NCBI GenBank assembly: GCA_003518205.1
Contig: DOZC01000055.1
Span: 4,429 to 13,411, forward strand
Length of the DNA: 8,983 bases
Origin: Minisyncoccota bacterium
GTDB lineage: Bacteria > Patescibacteriota > Microgenomatia > UBA1400 > PJMF01
Reading direction: 5' to 3'
Made by a program: the position numbers and the translations under genes. Below, piece by piece: positions 1-7,112 of this stretch (the stretch's first letter is position 1; the number at the start of each line of letters is the position of its first letter). Below the pieces are notes generated by a model. That model saw only the letters and a program-made list of their open reading frames with translations. It ran no database searches and was not told the DNA's origin.

Positions 1-296
1 TATGAACTCTGGGCAATTTGAGTTAACTTGGTTCGAACCGCCTGGGGAAATAGTTTAAAAGCTCCCAATCGTTTTAGAGTGGCAAATCCCAGATAAAACA
101 GGAGTAAACACGTAAAGATGACAATTCGCTGAATAGTATCGCTAAAAATTTTCCAAGTTTTAGCTTGAAATATTGGTTGGATATGGTTTTGAAAACCCTG
201 TCTTAATCCATTAAAAAACTGCTTAAAATCAACTCGTGGAGTCAATTGTGGTAACTCAATCTTGGTGCTGGTAAGGGTCGGGCTTTTACTCGGCAT
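1..296 (-). CDS. Membrane protein, partial (third gene of the surface-protein/ABC operon)
   Basis: Reading the minus strand from an ATG at 296 gives 98 open codons that leave the window at base 1, so the C-terminal part is missing. The visible part has a polar N-terminal stretch of about 55 residues (beginning MPSKSPTLTS), then one clear hydrophobic segment at about residues 57-75 (RIVIFTCLLLFYLGFATL), then a basic stretch. The start overlaps the last 11 bases of the upstream ATPase gene in another frame, which argues for translational coupling; no Shine-Dalgarno motif precedes it. Position next to an ABC ATPase makes a transporter membrane subunit the natural guess, but the N-terminus does not look like the usual FtsX/MacB permease start, where a membrane helix follows almost immediately. 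Function is therefore not assigned. The reading frame and the membrane segment are well supported; the role is not. Confidence 0.6.
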   Translation of the reverse strand, partial: MPSKSPTLTSTKIELPQLTPRVDFKQFFNGLRQGFQNHIQPIFQAKTWKIFSDTIQRIVIFTCLLLFYLGFATLKRLGAFKLFPQAVRTKLTQIAQSS

Positions 297-1044
297 GTTT
301 AGTTCGCTTAAATCGTTTAACTTTCAAAAAATTCTCGATTTCTTTACCAGTATGTTGACCTACAACTTTACCATCTAACATTTGAATCACTCTGGTCGCA
401 TATTTCACGTACTCCAAATCATGCGTCACCATAATAATGGTAATGCCATGTTTTTGATTCAGATCAGTCAAAAGTTGCATCATTTCTTGGCCAGCCACAA
501 AATCAAGATTGCCAGTCGGCTCGTCAGCAATTAAAACCGCTGGCTGATGAACTAAAGCTCGTGCCAGCGCCACTCGTTGTTGCTGACCTCCAGAAAGTTC
601 GGTTGGATGATATCCACCCCAATCAACCATGCCGACTTTTTCCAAAAACTCCAACGCCTTTGCGTGGGCTTCATCTCGGCCATGTCCTAAAAGTAGTAGT
701 GGAAAAGCCACATTTTCAACCACTGACATAGATTTAACCCAGTTGGGTTGTTGGTAAATCATGCCAATATTGATTTTGCGAAAATCAGAGCGACTATCTT
801 CGGTGCTATCTGCATAAATATCTCGGTCTCGAAATTTAACTACTCCACTGCTGGGAAGTTCCAAACCCAATAACATGTGAAGGGTGGTGGATTTACCGCA
901 GCCCGATGGTCCAACCAAAACTGCAAACTCGCCAATTTTGATTTCAGCTGTAACTCCCTGAACCACCGGAATCCACTGTTTACCAACTAGAAATTGTTTG
1001 TGAACATCAGCGAGCTGGTAAAGAATTTGAGCTGAAGCTTGCAT
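286..1044 (-). CDS. ABC transporter ATP-binding protein, MacB/LolD/FtsE-like
   Basis: This 252-residue protein is a complete ABC nucleotide-binding domain that hydrolyses ATP on the cytoplasmic face of a membrane transporter. All diagnostic motifs are present: Walker A GPSGCGKST (residues 45-53), Q-loop YQQP (97-100), signature LSGGQQQR (150-157), Walker B VLIADEP with D174/E175 (170-176), D-loop GNLD (178-181) and switch histidine in VTHDL (H208). The string ADEPTGNLD and the short single-domain length are typical of the MacB/LolD/FtsE branch, whose members work on lipoproteins, envelope complexes or peptide export rather than nutrient import. It ends in a basic tail (KVKRFKRTKHAE). The ATG at 1044 lies three bases after the stop of the large surface-protein gene. 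An AGGA ribosome-binding site (complement of 1054-1057) sits inside the end of that gene, nine bases ahead of the start. The stop overlaps the next gene by 11 bp. The family is certain; the substrate is unknown, with the co-encoded surface protein as prime suspect. Confidence 0.93.
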   Translation of the reverse strand: MQASAQILYQLADVHKQFLVGKQWIPVVQGVTAEIKIGEFAVLVGPSGCGKSTTLHMLLGLELPSSGVVKFRDRDIYADSTEDSRSDFRKINIGMIYQQPNWVKSMSVVENVAFPLLLLGHGRDEAHAKALEFLEKVGMVDWGGYHPTELSGGQQQRVALARALVHQPAVLIADEPTGNLDFVAGQEMMQLLTDLNQKHGITIIMVTHDLEYVKYATRVIQMLDGKVVGQHTGKEIENFLKVKRFKRTKHAE

Positions 1045-1047
1045 AAT

Positions 1048-4000
1048 TTATTTTCCTAAAAAGCCAAAAACCTGTTGTAAGTTCGAGACTACCAAATCTA
1101 GAGCATTATCAGTCGCTTTGGGAGTAATGGTCACTGTATCAATTGATTCACCCACATTACCAGCTACGTCAGTACTTAAAGCTCTTAAATGATAAACTCG
1201 AGACGGACTTAAGCCACTAATTACTACCAAGTGATTAATCGTGAAATTTTTATCTTCTTGAGTTTTTTGAGAATAAACTGCTCCAGTGCCTTCACCAAAC
1301 TCTACTTGACTGGTGGTAGATTCATCAGTGGTCCACGTGACAGTTAGCTGAGCTGTGGCTTCCTGATTACCAGAATTAGTCGTGGTTAAAATTGAACTTT
1401 CAACTTTCAAATCCGAAATTTTGGCCGGTCGAGTATCTGTAGCTGTAGTAAAGTATTGAGGCTCAGACGTCGCTTCATTACCCGTTCGATCCCGACCTTT
1501 GACCACTAGAACATAAGGTGTTTCTGGATTGAGGTTTCGAACTAGCATTTTATGTTCACCACTTTGAAGAGCTACATTAACTTCATCTCGAGCTTGGGAT
1601 GGATTATCTTGAGGATAATAAGTTACGATGCTTGAAGTTGGGGTGTTAGCAGTCCAAGAGATCAATACCGTGGGTTGAGCGGTGTTTTTAACCTGTTGAA
1701 TTTTGACAGCATTGACTTTTGGTCGCGGAGGAGTTTCAAAACTTAAAATAGTGCCCTCATACTCATTCCCTTCAGCATCGAACATATTGAGTTTGTAATA
1801 ATATTTCACGCCATCTTCTAGATCAGCTAAATCCACTGTATAAGAACCCTCGGCAGTTGAAGTGGCCAAAGTGACCACGCCTCCAAAACTAGTGGTTTTA
1901 CCAAAAAAGATTTTCACTGACGAAGCTCCAGTGGTAATAAATTGAACCGTAGCACTACTCAAACCAACTCGCCTTACCGCCACATCTTGAGCTGTTGGGG
2001 CCGGGTCAGTTGTAAAGGTTTTTTCGGCTGAAACACCAGTATTGCCATCCTCATCCGTCCATTTAACTCGATAGTAATAAGTCGTTCCGGGAGTTAAATT
2101 GGTCAAGATAATGGAGTGATCGGTAGTGGCTGTGGAGTTGGACGGTTCAGACGTGAAATAACTTCCAGCTCCGGTACCATATTGGACTTTAGAGTCGGCG
2201 TTTCTGTCAGTCACCCAAGAAATCGTGGCTTGCTTGGTAGTTATTGCTGATGTGGTTGGGCCAGAAGAAAGATTAGCGGCTTCAGTATATTTGCCATTTG
2301 GTAACAATGAGACAGTGCTGGAGTAGGCACCGCAATTGGCCACATTATCGCAAGCCCGAACTTTGTAAGAATATTCTTGTTGCTCCAGACCAGTATCTAC
2401 ATAGGCAATCCCAGTCGTGGTGGCAATTTCTGTAAAAGTAGTCCCATCAGCTGAACGATAAATTTCGTAGCTCGCCACACCAGAACCGGCATCTGCCGGA
2501 GCTTCCCAGGATAAAGCCAACTTCCAGGAGCTAGTATTTTTGACTGATACATCAGCAATATCAGCATTGAGCGGAATTCCAGGAGCAGTAGTATTGGCGG
2601 TAAAAGTTACTGAAGTGTAAGCGCCATAGTTAATGGCTCCACCAGATTCACTGGAGTTTTTGGCTACTAAATAAAAAGTATTGATACCAGTTTGGGTCGC
2701 AAAAGCACTGGCTGAAAGCGAGGTGGCACCAGCACTGGTAAAACTACAGGTCACCACTGATGGCAAAGTGTTCACGGTATAACAATAAGTTAAAGCACTG
2801 GCATCACCCAAATATGTTTCTGGAGCACTCCAGGAAAAAGCAAATGAATTTTCAGTATTACTGGCCGGGTTAACTCCTAACGCCAGAGGTACACTGGCAC
2901 CTTCGCCAGCAAAATAATAAAGTGCTTCCAGTGGCGAACTCACATTGCCAGCTGCATCCACAGTGCGTAAATAAAATGAATTAGCATCAGTTTGATAGGC
3001 AATATCACTTAGTGTTAGAGTTATAGCCGTAGTTGTAGCCGACCAATCAGCCAAAACTCCAGAACTTGTGCCAGTTTTATATTGATATCCAGCTACAGCA
3101 GAGCCCGCGTCGCTGGCCGCCAACCAAGTAAAAGTAAATTCGTCACTGGCGGCATATCCGGCTGGGCTAACAGAAATAGTACTGGGATTTGTAGGAGCTG
3201 TACTATCTATTTGATAATTAAAAGGTGCCCAAGTTACCCCACTGACATTTTGAGCGCTATCTTTAGTTTTAATCCGCAAATAATAAGTTGCTCCACTGGT
3301 TAAACCACTGGCTGAATAAGTTGCCGACTCTTGCAAAGTTCCAGCCGTTAAGGGGTCAGCCGTCTCATCAGTCCCAAAATAAACATAATAACCCGCCACT
3401 CCAGCGCCACCAGAATCACTAGCGCCACTCCAACTGAAAACCGGAGCGGTGCCGGCATACCAGGTGTCAGTGGTAATGGCACTACCACCGGCAGCACTCA
3501 GGGCTGTTAGCGTATCAGGATTATTGGGAGCAGTAGTGTCAGCTATACCACCGATGCTAACTTCACTGAGAGTTACCGCCTGAGATCCATCTCCATCCAA
3601 AATTGCTTGCCATAAAATACCCTGAGTGGTGACTGGAAAATCACTCATGTGAGCATTAACTTCGCTGGCTGAATTGGCCAAAGAAGTATCGGCTGAAAGA
3701 CTCCATTCACTTCCGTCCCAATAAAGCCAACTTGAGCCAGCGTCATCAGACAATCGGTAAGTGATCACGCCACCATTGGTGGTTTCAGTGGCACTAAAAG
3801 CATCGAAGTTTTTCATGCCACTAGTCATAACGGCTGCCACCGGAGCAACAGTTTGAGCACTGGCGGTATAGGCTGAAGTATTAAAACTGGTCAAAGCGGT
3901 ATTGGAAATTCTCACCTCATCGAGTGAGCCAGCTAGATAACCCTGAGCTTTGCCAGCTTCCCGTCCTCCATAGGTAGCTCCGATCTGAAGTGATCGACTG

Positions 4001-6915
4001 GAATCTGGTAAAGTTAACGAGGCTGCGATTGAATTATCCAGAACTCCGTCTTTGTAAAGTTTCATGGTGGTACCATCATAAGTCGCGGCATAGTGATGCC
4101 AGTTGGTGTCGGTGCTGGTATTGCTGGATTGCAAAAAGCCATTGTTTCCATAAGACCAAACAGCGGCATCAGCATTTTGAGTATTACCTGTTCCGGCATA
4201 AAGTTTGCCTTTATAAACACTGAAAGCTGAAATTTCTTCAATAGCATTGGTCCAGCTATCATTTACTAAATCACCACCCACCTGAGACCAACTCGAGCCA
4301 TTCCAGCGCCAAACCTCGCCATCTCCAGCGGTATAACCAAGGGCAACATAAACATCTCCGTTGTAAGTTACCAATGATTTAACTCGTTCATACGTGCCGG
4401 TTGTCCAACTATTATTGAGATCGTCACCCCCAATTTGAGTCCAAGTACTGCCATCGTATTTCCAAACATCAGCATCACCAGTCCCAGTGCCTAAGCCTGC
4501 ATACAACTCACCTCCCCCAACAATCATGCTATTAACTTGTTCATGTTCTGCAGTGCCATCCCAACTACTGGTTAAACCATCTCCTCCCACCTTAGCCCAA
4601 ACACTGCCATTGTAGCGCCAGACCTCACTATCACCGGCCGAAGAACCCAAGCCTGCGTAAAGGTAATTGCCATAACTCGATAAAGCTGTAACCCGCTCGT
4701 AATTAGTTGTCCAGCCGCTATTAAGCGAGTCACCGCCCACCTTGGTCCAGCTACTGCCATTCCAGCGCCAAACCTCGGCATCATTAGCACTATTACCCAA
4801 ACCAACATATAGATTATCCTGGAAAGTTGCCATTGAAGAAATCTCTTCGAAATTAGTTGTCCAGCCGCTATTAAGTGAGTCACCACCCACTTGCGACCAA
4901 ACCGTACCATTAAATTTCCAAACCTCGGCGTCATTGGCAGTGGTACCTAGTCCAACATAAAGTTCGCCATTGTATGCCAGCATACTCAACACATCTTCGT
5001 AAGTATGAGCTGTCCAACTGCTGTTAACCCCATTACCTCCCACTATTGTCCAACTCGAACCATCCCAGCGCCAAATCAGGGCATTGCCAGCCACGGTATA
5101 ACCAGTGCCAGCATAAAGATAATCGCCCGCCACCGTCATGGTCTCAATGTTTTGCAAACCCCGAAAACCCCAGCTCGACTCCACATAATTACCCCCAACT
5201 TGCGACCAAACCGTACCATTAAAACTCCATAATTCGGCTGATCTATTAGCGTTACCTGAAGTCATCAAAGCATAAAGCGTGCTTGAGCCATAAATCATCG
5301 CTTCAATGTTGAGATGATTAGCAGTAGCCCCAAAACCACTATTGACATTGTCGCCGCCGATTTTAGTCCAAGCCGTGCCATTCCAGCGCCAAACCTCATT
5401 ATCTCCGGCCGTCACCCCTAAGCCAGCATAAAGATTAGTGCCATCATTGGTTAAGCTATAGACAGTTTCATAGCTTGTGCCATCCCAACCACTATTTAAA
5501 GTATCACCCCCGATTTGTGTCCAGACCGTGCCGTTCCAGCGCCAGACTTCAGCATCACCGGCCGTAGTGCCAATTCCAACGTAAAGATTGGTGCCAAAGC
5601 CAGTTAAACTGGTGACAACTTCATAATTAGTATTCCAGCTACTGTTAACTCCATCACCTCCGATTTTTGTCCAAGCTGTGCCATTCCAGCGCCAGACCTC
5701 AGCATCTGTGGTTGAGGCTCCCAAAGCAGCATAAAGATAAGTGCCATCGGTATACATGGCATAAACATATTCATAAGTCGTAGCCCAACCGCTATTAGTA
5801 GAATCACCCCCAACTTTGGTCCAAGTGGCTCCATTCCAGCGCCAGACCTCAGCGTCACCAGCCGAATCACCCAAACCGGCATATACCGAACCTGAAAAAT
5901 ACTCCAACGAACGCACTGTTTCATAAGTATTCACTATCCAACCAGAGTTAATGCCATCACCTCCGATTTTAGTCCAACTCGAACCATTCCACTTCCAAAC
6001 TTCGCCATCACCAGCGGTAGTTCCTAAACCAGCGTAAAGATCAGTGCCGTCAGTAGTCAAAGCCGTCACACTTTCATAAGTATTCACTGCCCAACCCGAG
6101 TTAACTCCATCACCCCCGATTTTAGTCCAAGTACTACCGCTGCGACGCCAGACCTCAGCGTCACCAGTGCCATTACCCAAGCCCACATATAAATCCGTAC
6201 CGATAAACTTCAGCACGTGTCCAGCCACCTGACCATCCAGATCCCACGAACCATTGAGATCATTACCAGCTACTTGAGCCCAAGTAGTGGCTCCAGAATT
6301 AGCCAGTTCATAAGTTAAACGACCAGTGTCGTTGTCGAAATAGAGTTGATAATCACCTTTATCAAAAATTCCCTGCCGTTGAATGTGACTGGTGTTACTA
6401 AAGCTTGATCCCAATTTTACCCAAGCCTCTAAAGTATTGGCTTGCGACAAAGAAATCGCCGCACTGTCTGGCACTGTGATCATTTGGTTAACTCCATCAA
6501 GAGTTAAAGCATTGTTGAGTTTGCCAGAGCCATAACTGCCGCCACTCAAAACCGGGCTCTGGCCATAGCTACTACTATCAGTTGGATTGCCGCTAGCTTC
6601 ATCCAGATGCAAAAGTAGGGTAGTCTGAGCGGTGCTGGTATAGTTTTGAACTATTAAGGCTGCAGTATTGCTGGCCACCGCAATTAGGGTACTATCAGAA
6701 ACCTGGTAATCACCACTGCTGGCAAAGTTCCAAACCTGAGAGGTATCAGACGCGAACACAATTTGAGCCAAGCGATCAATTCCCAAATACATGCCGGTAA
6801 ACAACCCAAAAAAGCCCATCACCACCCCAAATAACTGGATATACCATCCAGCCACATGTCTTGGCTTTAACCATCTTGAGAAAAAATTCTCAAGCCACGA
6901 TAGTTTTTTAATCAT
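1048..6915 (-). CDS. Giant membrane-anchored surface protein: split LamG domain with inserted 14-repeat propeller block, then FN3-like array
   Basis: The frame encodes 1955 residues from the ATG at 6915, or 1965 from an in-frame TTG at 6945 (residue numbers here count from that TTG). Order: basic/aromatic N-terminus; membrane segment about 34-57 (GWYIQLFGVVMGFFGLFTG); possible signal-peptidase-like site VFA|S at 63-66; first half of a LamG/ConA-like lectin domain (about 107-221); fourteen ~51-residue Trp/Gly repeats (222-936); second half of the LamG domain (about 940-1018); an unassigned beta-rich domain (about 1019-1138); about eight fibronectin III-like modules (1139-1943), several with linkers such as DTTAP or STAP; and a short C-terminal tail ending VFGFLGK. 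The protein is rich in Ser/Thr/Gly/Asn and has only four cysteines (1388, 1400, 1532, 1538), which fits an extracytoplasmic location. No enzymatic motif was recognised; adhesion or glycan binding is inferred from the domain types. ATG 6915 is preferred because MIKKLSWL is a conventional start. It is the first gene of an operon with an ABC ATPase. Confidence 0.93.
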   Translation of the reverse strand: MIKKLSWLENFFSRWLKPRHVAGWYIQLFGVVMGFFGLFTGMYLGIDRLAQIVFASDTSQVWNFASSGDYQVSDSTLIAVASNTAALIVQNYTSTAQTTLLLHLDEASGNPTDSSSYGQSPVLSGGSYGSGKLNNALTLDGVNQMITVPDSAAISLSQANTLEAWVKLGSSFSNTSHIQRQGIFDKGDYQLYFDNDTGRLTYELANSGATTWAQVAGNDLNGSWDLDGQVAGHVLKFIGTDLYVGLGNGTGDAEVWRRSGSTWTKIGGDGVNSGWAVNTYESVTALTTDGTDLYAGLGTTAGDGEVWKWNGSSWTKIGGDGINSGWIVNTYETVRSLEYFSGSVYAGLGDSAGDAEVWRWNGATWTKVGGDSTNSGWATTYEYVYAMYTDGTYLYAALGASTTDAEVWRWNGTAWTKIGGDGVNSSWNTNYEVVTSLTGFGTNLYVGIGTTAGDAEVWRWNGTVWTQIGGDTLNSGWDGTSYETVYSLTNDGTNLYAGLGVTAGDNEVWRWNGTAWTKIGGDNVNSGFGATANHLNIEAMIYGSSTLYALMTSGNANRSAELWSFNGTVWSQVGGNYVESSWGFRGLQNIETMTVAGDYLYAGTGYTVAGNALIWRWDGSSWTIVGGNGVNSSWTAHTYEDVLSMLAYNGELYVGLGTTANDAEVWKFNGTVWSQVGGDSLNSGWTTNFEEISSMATFQDNLYVGLGNSANDAEVWRWNGSSWTKVGGDSLNSGWTTNYERVTALSSYGNYLYAGLGSSAGDSEVWRYNGSVWAKVGGDGLTSSWDGTAEHEQVNSMIVGGGELYAGLGTGTGDADVWKYDGSTWTQIGGDDLNNSWTTGTYERVKSLVTYNGDVYVALGYTAGDGEVWRWNGSSWSQVGGDLVNDSWTNAIEEISAFSVYKGKLYAGTGNTQNADAAVWSYGNNGFLQSSNTSTDTNWHHYAATYDGTTMKLYKDGVLDNSIAASLTLPDSSRSLQIGATYGGREAGKAQGYLAGSLDEVRISNTALTSFNTSAYTASAQTVAPVAAVMTSGMKNFDAFSATETTNGGVITYRLSDDAGSSWLYWDGSEWSLSADTSLANSASEVNAHMSDFPVTTQGILWQAILDGDGSQAVTLSEVSIGGIADTTAPNNPDTLTALSAAGGSAITTDTWYAGTAPVFSWSGASDSGGAGVAGYYVYFGTDETADPLTAGTLQESATYSASGLTSGATYYLRIKTKDSAQNVSGVTWAPFNYQIDSTAPTNPSTISVSPAGYAASDEFTFTWLAASDAGSAVAGYQYKTGTSSGVLADWSATTTAITLTLSDIAYQTDANSFYLRTVDAAGNVSSPLEALYYFAGEGASVPLALGVNPASNTENSFAFSWSAPETYLGDASALTYCYTVNTLPSVVTCSFTSAGATSLSASAFATQTGINTFYLVAKNSSESGGAINYGAYTSVTFTANTTAPGIPLNADIADVSVKNTSSWKLALSWEAPADAGSGVASYEIYRSADGTTFTEIATTTGIAYVDTGLEQQEYSYKVRACDNVANCGAYSSTVSLLPNGKYTEAANLSSGPTTSAITTKQATISWVTDRNADSKVQYGTGAGSYFTSEPSNSTATTDHSIILTNLTPGTTYYYRVKWTDEDGNTGVSAEKTFTTDPAPTAQDVAVRRVGLSSATVQFITTGASSVKIFFGKTTSFGGVVTLATSTAEGSYTVDLADLEDGVKYYYKLNMFDAEGNEYEGTILSFETPPRPKVNAVKIQQVKNTAQPTVLISWTANTPTSSIVTYYPQDNPSQARDEVNVALQSGEHKMLVRNLNPETPYVLVVKGRDRTGNEATSEPQYFTTATDTRPAKISDLKVESSILTTTNSGNQEATAQLTVTWTTDESTTSQVEFGEGTGAVYSQKTQEDKNFTINHLVVISGLSPSRVYHLRALSTDVAGNVGESIDTVTITPKATDNALDLVVSNLQQVFGFLGK
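1117..3531 (-). other. Array of about eight fibronectin III-like modules
   Basis: This stretch of the large protein (residues 1139-1943) consists of ~95-110-residue beta-sandwich modules. Approximate boundaries are 1139-1247, 1248-1346, 1351-1450, 1451-1548, 1551-1646, 1647-1738, 1740-1836 and 1838-1943. Typical marks are a TAP-type linker at the start of several modules, an early Trp strand (SWSG, TFTWLA, SWEAP, ISWVTD, ISWTAN, VTWTTD), and a late YYLRIKTKD / YYYRVKWTDEDGN / YHLRALSTDVAGN strand. The fifth and eighth modules have the QYGTG / EFGEGTG phrase seen in the FN3-like domains that accompany purple acid phosphatases. The third and fourth modules each contain one close cysteine pair. 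Such arrays usually act as spacers that hold a binding domain away from the cell. The boundaries are by eye and may shift by several residues. Confidence 0.8.
3892..6627 (-). other. LamG/ConA-like lectin domain split by the repeat block
   Basis: The first half (residues 107-221, bases 6283-6627) carries the usual opening pattern of bacterial LamG-type domains: LLHLDEASGN, an NALTLDG strand, TLEAWVK and IFDKGDYQLYFDNDTGRL. The second half (about 940-1018, bases 3892-4128) carries the pattern that normally follows at once: NWHHYAATYDGTTMKLYKDG, then SLQIGATYGG and LAGSLDEVRISNTALT. Neither half is a complete domain alone, but joined they match one standard domain of about 190 residues. About 720 residues of propeller-like repeats lie between them, at a point where the family normally has a short loop. 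The domain class binds carbohydrate or protein ligands in known members; ligand and calcium dependence cannot be read here. Confidence 0.8.
4138..6282 (-). repeat. Fourteen tandem ~51-codon Trp/Gly repeats, predicted beta-propeller blades
   Basis: The repeat unit reads roughly W-T-K-[IV]-GGD-x2-NSGW-x4-YE-x-V-x-SL, followed by G-x2-LYAGLG-x-TAGD-x-EVWRWNG. Taking the first Trp as the unit start, units begin at residues 222, 273, 324, 375, 425, 475, 526, 580, 632, 683, 733, 783, 835 and 886. Plus-strand positions of those Trp codons are 6282, 6129, 5976, 5823, 5673, 5523, 5370, 5208, 5052, 4899, 4749, 4599, 4443 and 4290. Spacing is 50-54 residues throughout. Length, diglycine and aromatic spacing resemble kelch-like propeller blades, but no named family was recognised. 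Units 1, 7, 8 and 14 depart most from the consensus. The copies also share DNA words such as ccattccagcgcca, so the array is partly conserved at nucleotide level. The repeats are seen directly; the propeller fold is inferred. Confidence 0.9.
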
Positions 6916-6945
6916 GTTTGATGCATATTTGATATATAAAATCAA

Positions 6946-6982
6946 TTAATTCACGATAGCACACAAAAAGTCCTACCTACAA
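6946..6982 (-). promoter_or_regulatory. Candidate promoter of the surface-protein operon
   Basis: On the minus strand a TTGTAG hexamer (complement of 6977-6982) is followed after 18 bases by TATCGT (complement of 6953-6958), preceded by TGC, an extended -10 feature. Each hexamer matches the sigma-70-type consensus at four of six positions. The predicted transcript start, about seven bases downstream, falls at about 6946-6945. This gives either a leaderless message beginning at TTG 6945 or a ~30-base leader without a Shine-Dalgarno motif before ATG 6915. This rests on motif matching only. Confidence 0.4.
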
Positions 6983-7023
6983 GATAGCAAACCCCTCAAA
7001 TTAAACCACCCAAACAATATCTG

Positions 7024-7045
7024 AAATAAAAAGGCTTTTTTATTT
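7024..7045. repeat. A/T-rich perfect inverted repeat in the divergent intergenic region
   Basis: AAATAAAAA (7024-7032) and TTTTTATTT (7037-7045) are exact reverse complements separated by GGCT. The 9-bp arms contain no G or C, so an RNA hairpin would be weak. It lies between two divergent start sites, where no terminator is needed. An AT-rich operator or bent-DNA element is more plausible than a terminator, but nothing proves a role. Confidence 0.4.
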
Positions 7046-7112
7046 TATGATCCAGCTATATTGATATACCTATCAGCCAAGGCAAATATTATTAGATTTT
7101 TAATTACTGTCG

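Noticed and set aside
3082..5232. Plus-strand open frames of 70-80 codons opposite the large gene
   Set aside because: No recognisable domain, no start context, and complete overlap with a well-supported long gene on the other strand.
4572..5924. Minus-strand open frames of about 100-120 codons in a second frame of the repeat block (4572-4934, 5604-5924)
   Set aside because: They lie wholly inside the large protein's repeat region and are open because the repeated DNA has few stops in that frame; the translations are low-complexity echoes of the repeats.
4138..6282. CRISPR-like periodic repeats
   Set aside because: The period is about 150 bp, a multiple of three, and the repeats encode one continuous protein with blade-like units; there are no short identical repeats with unique spacers.
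1048..6945. Alternative genetic code with TGA read as glycine or tryptophan (as in some candidate-phyla bacteria)
   Set aside because: A very Gly- and Trp-rich frame of 1965 codons has no in-frame TGA, which would be very unlikely if TGA were a sense codon.
7024..7045. Rho-independent terminator
   Set aside because: The stem has no G-C pairs and sits between two divergent starts, so no gene ends there.
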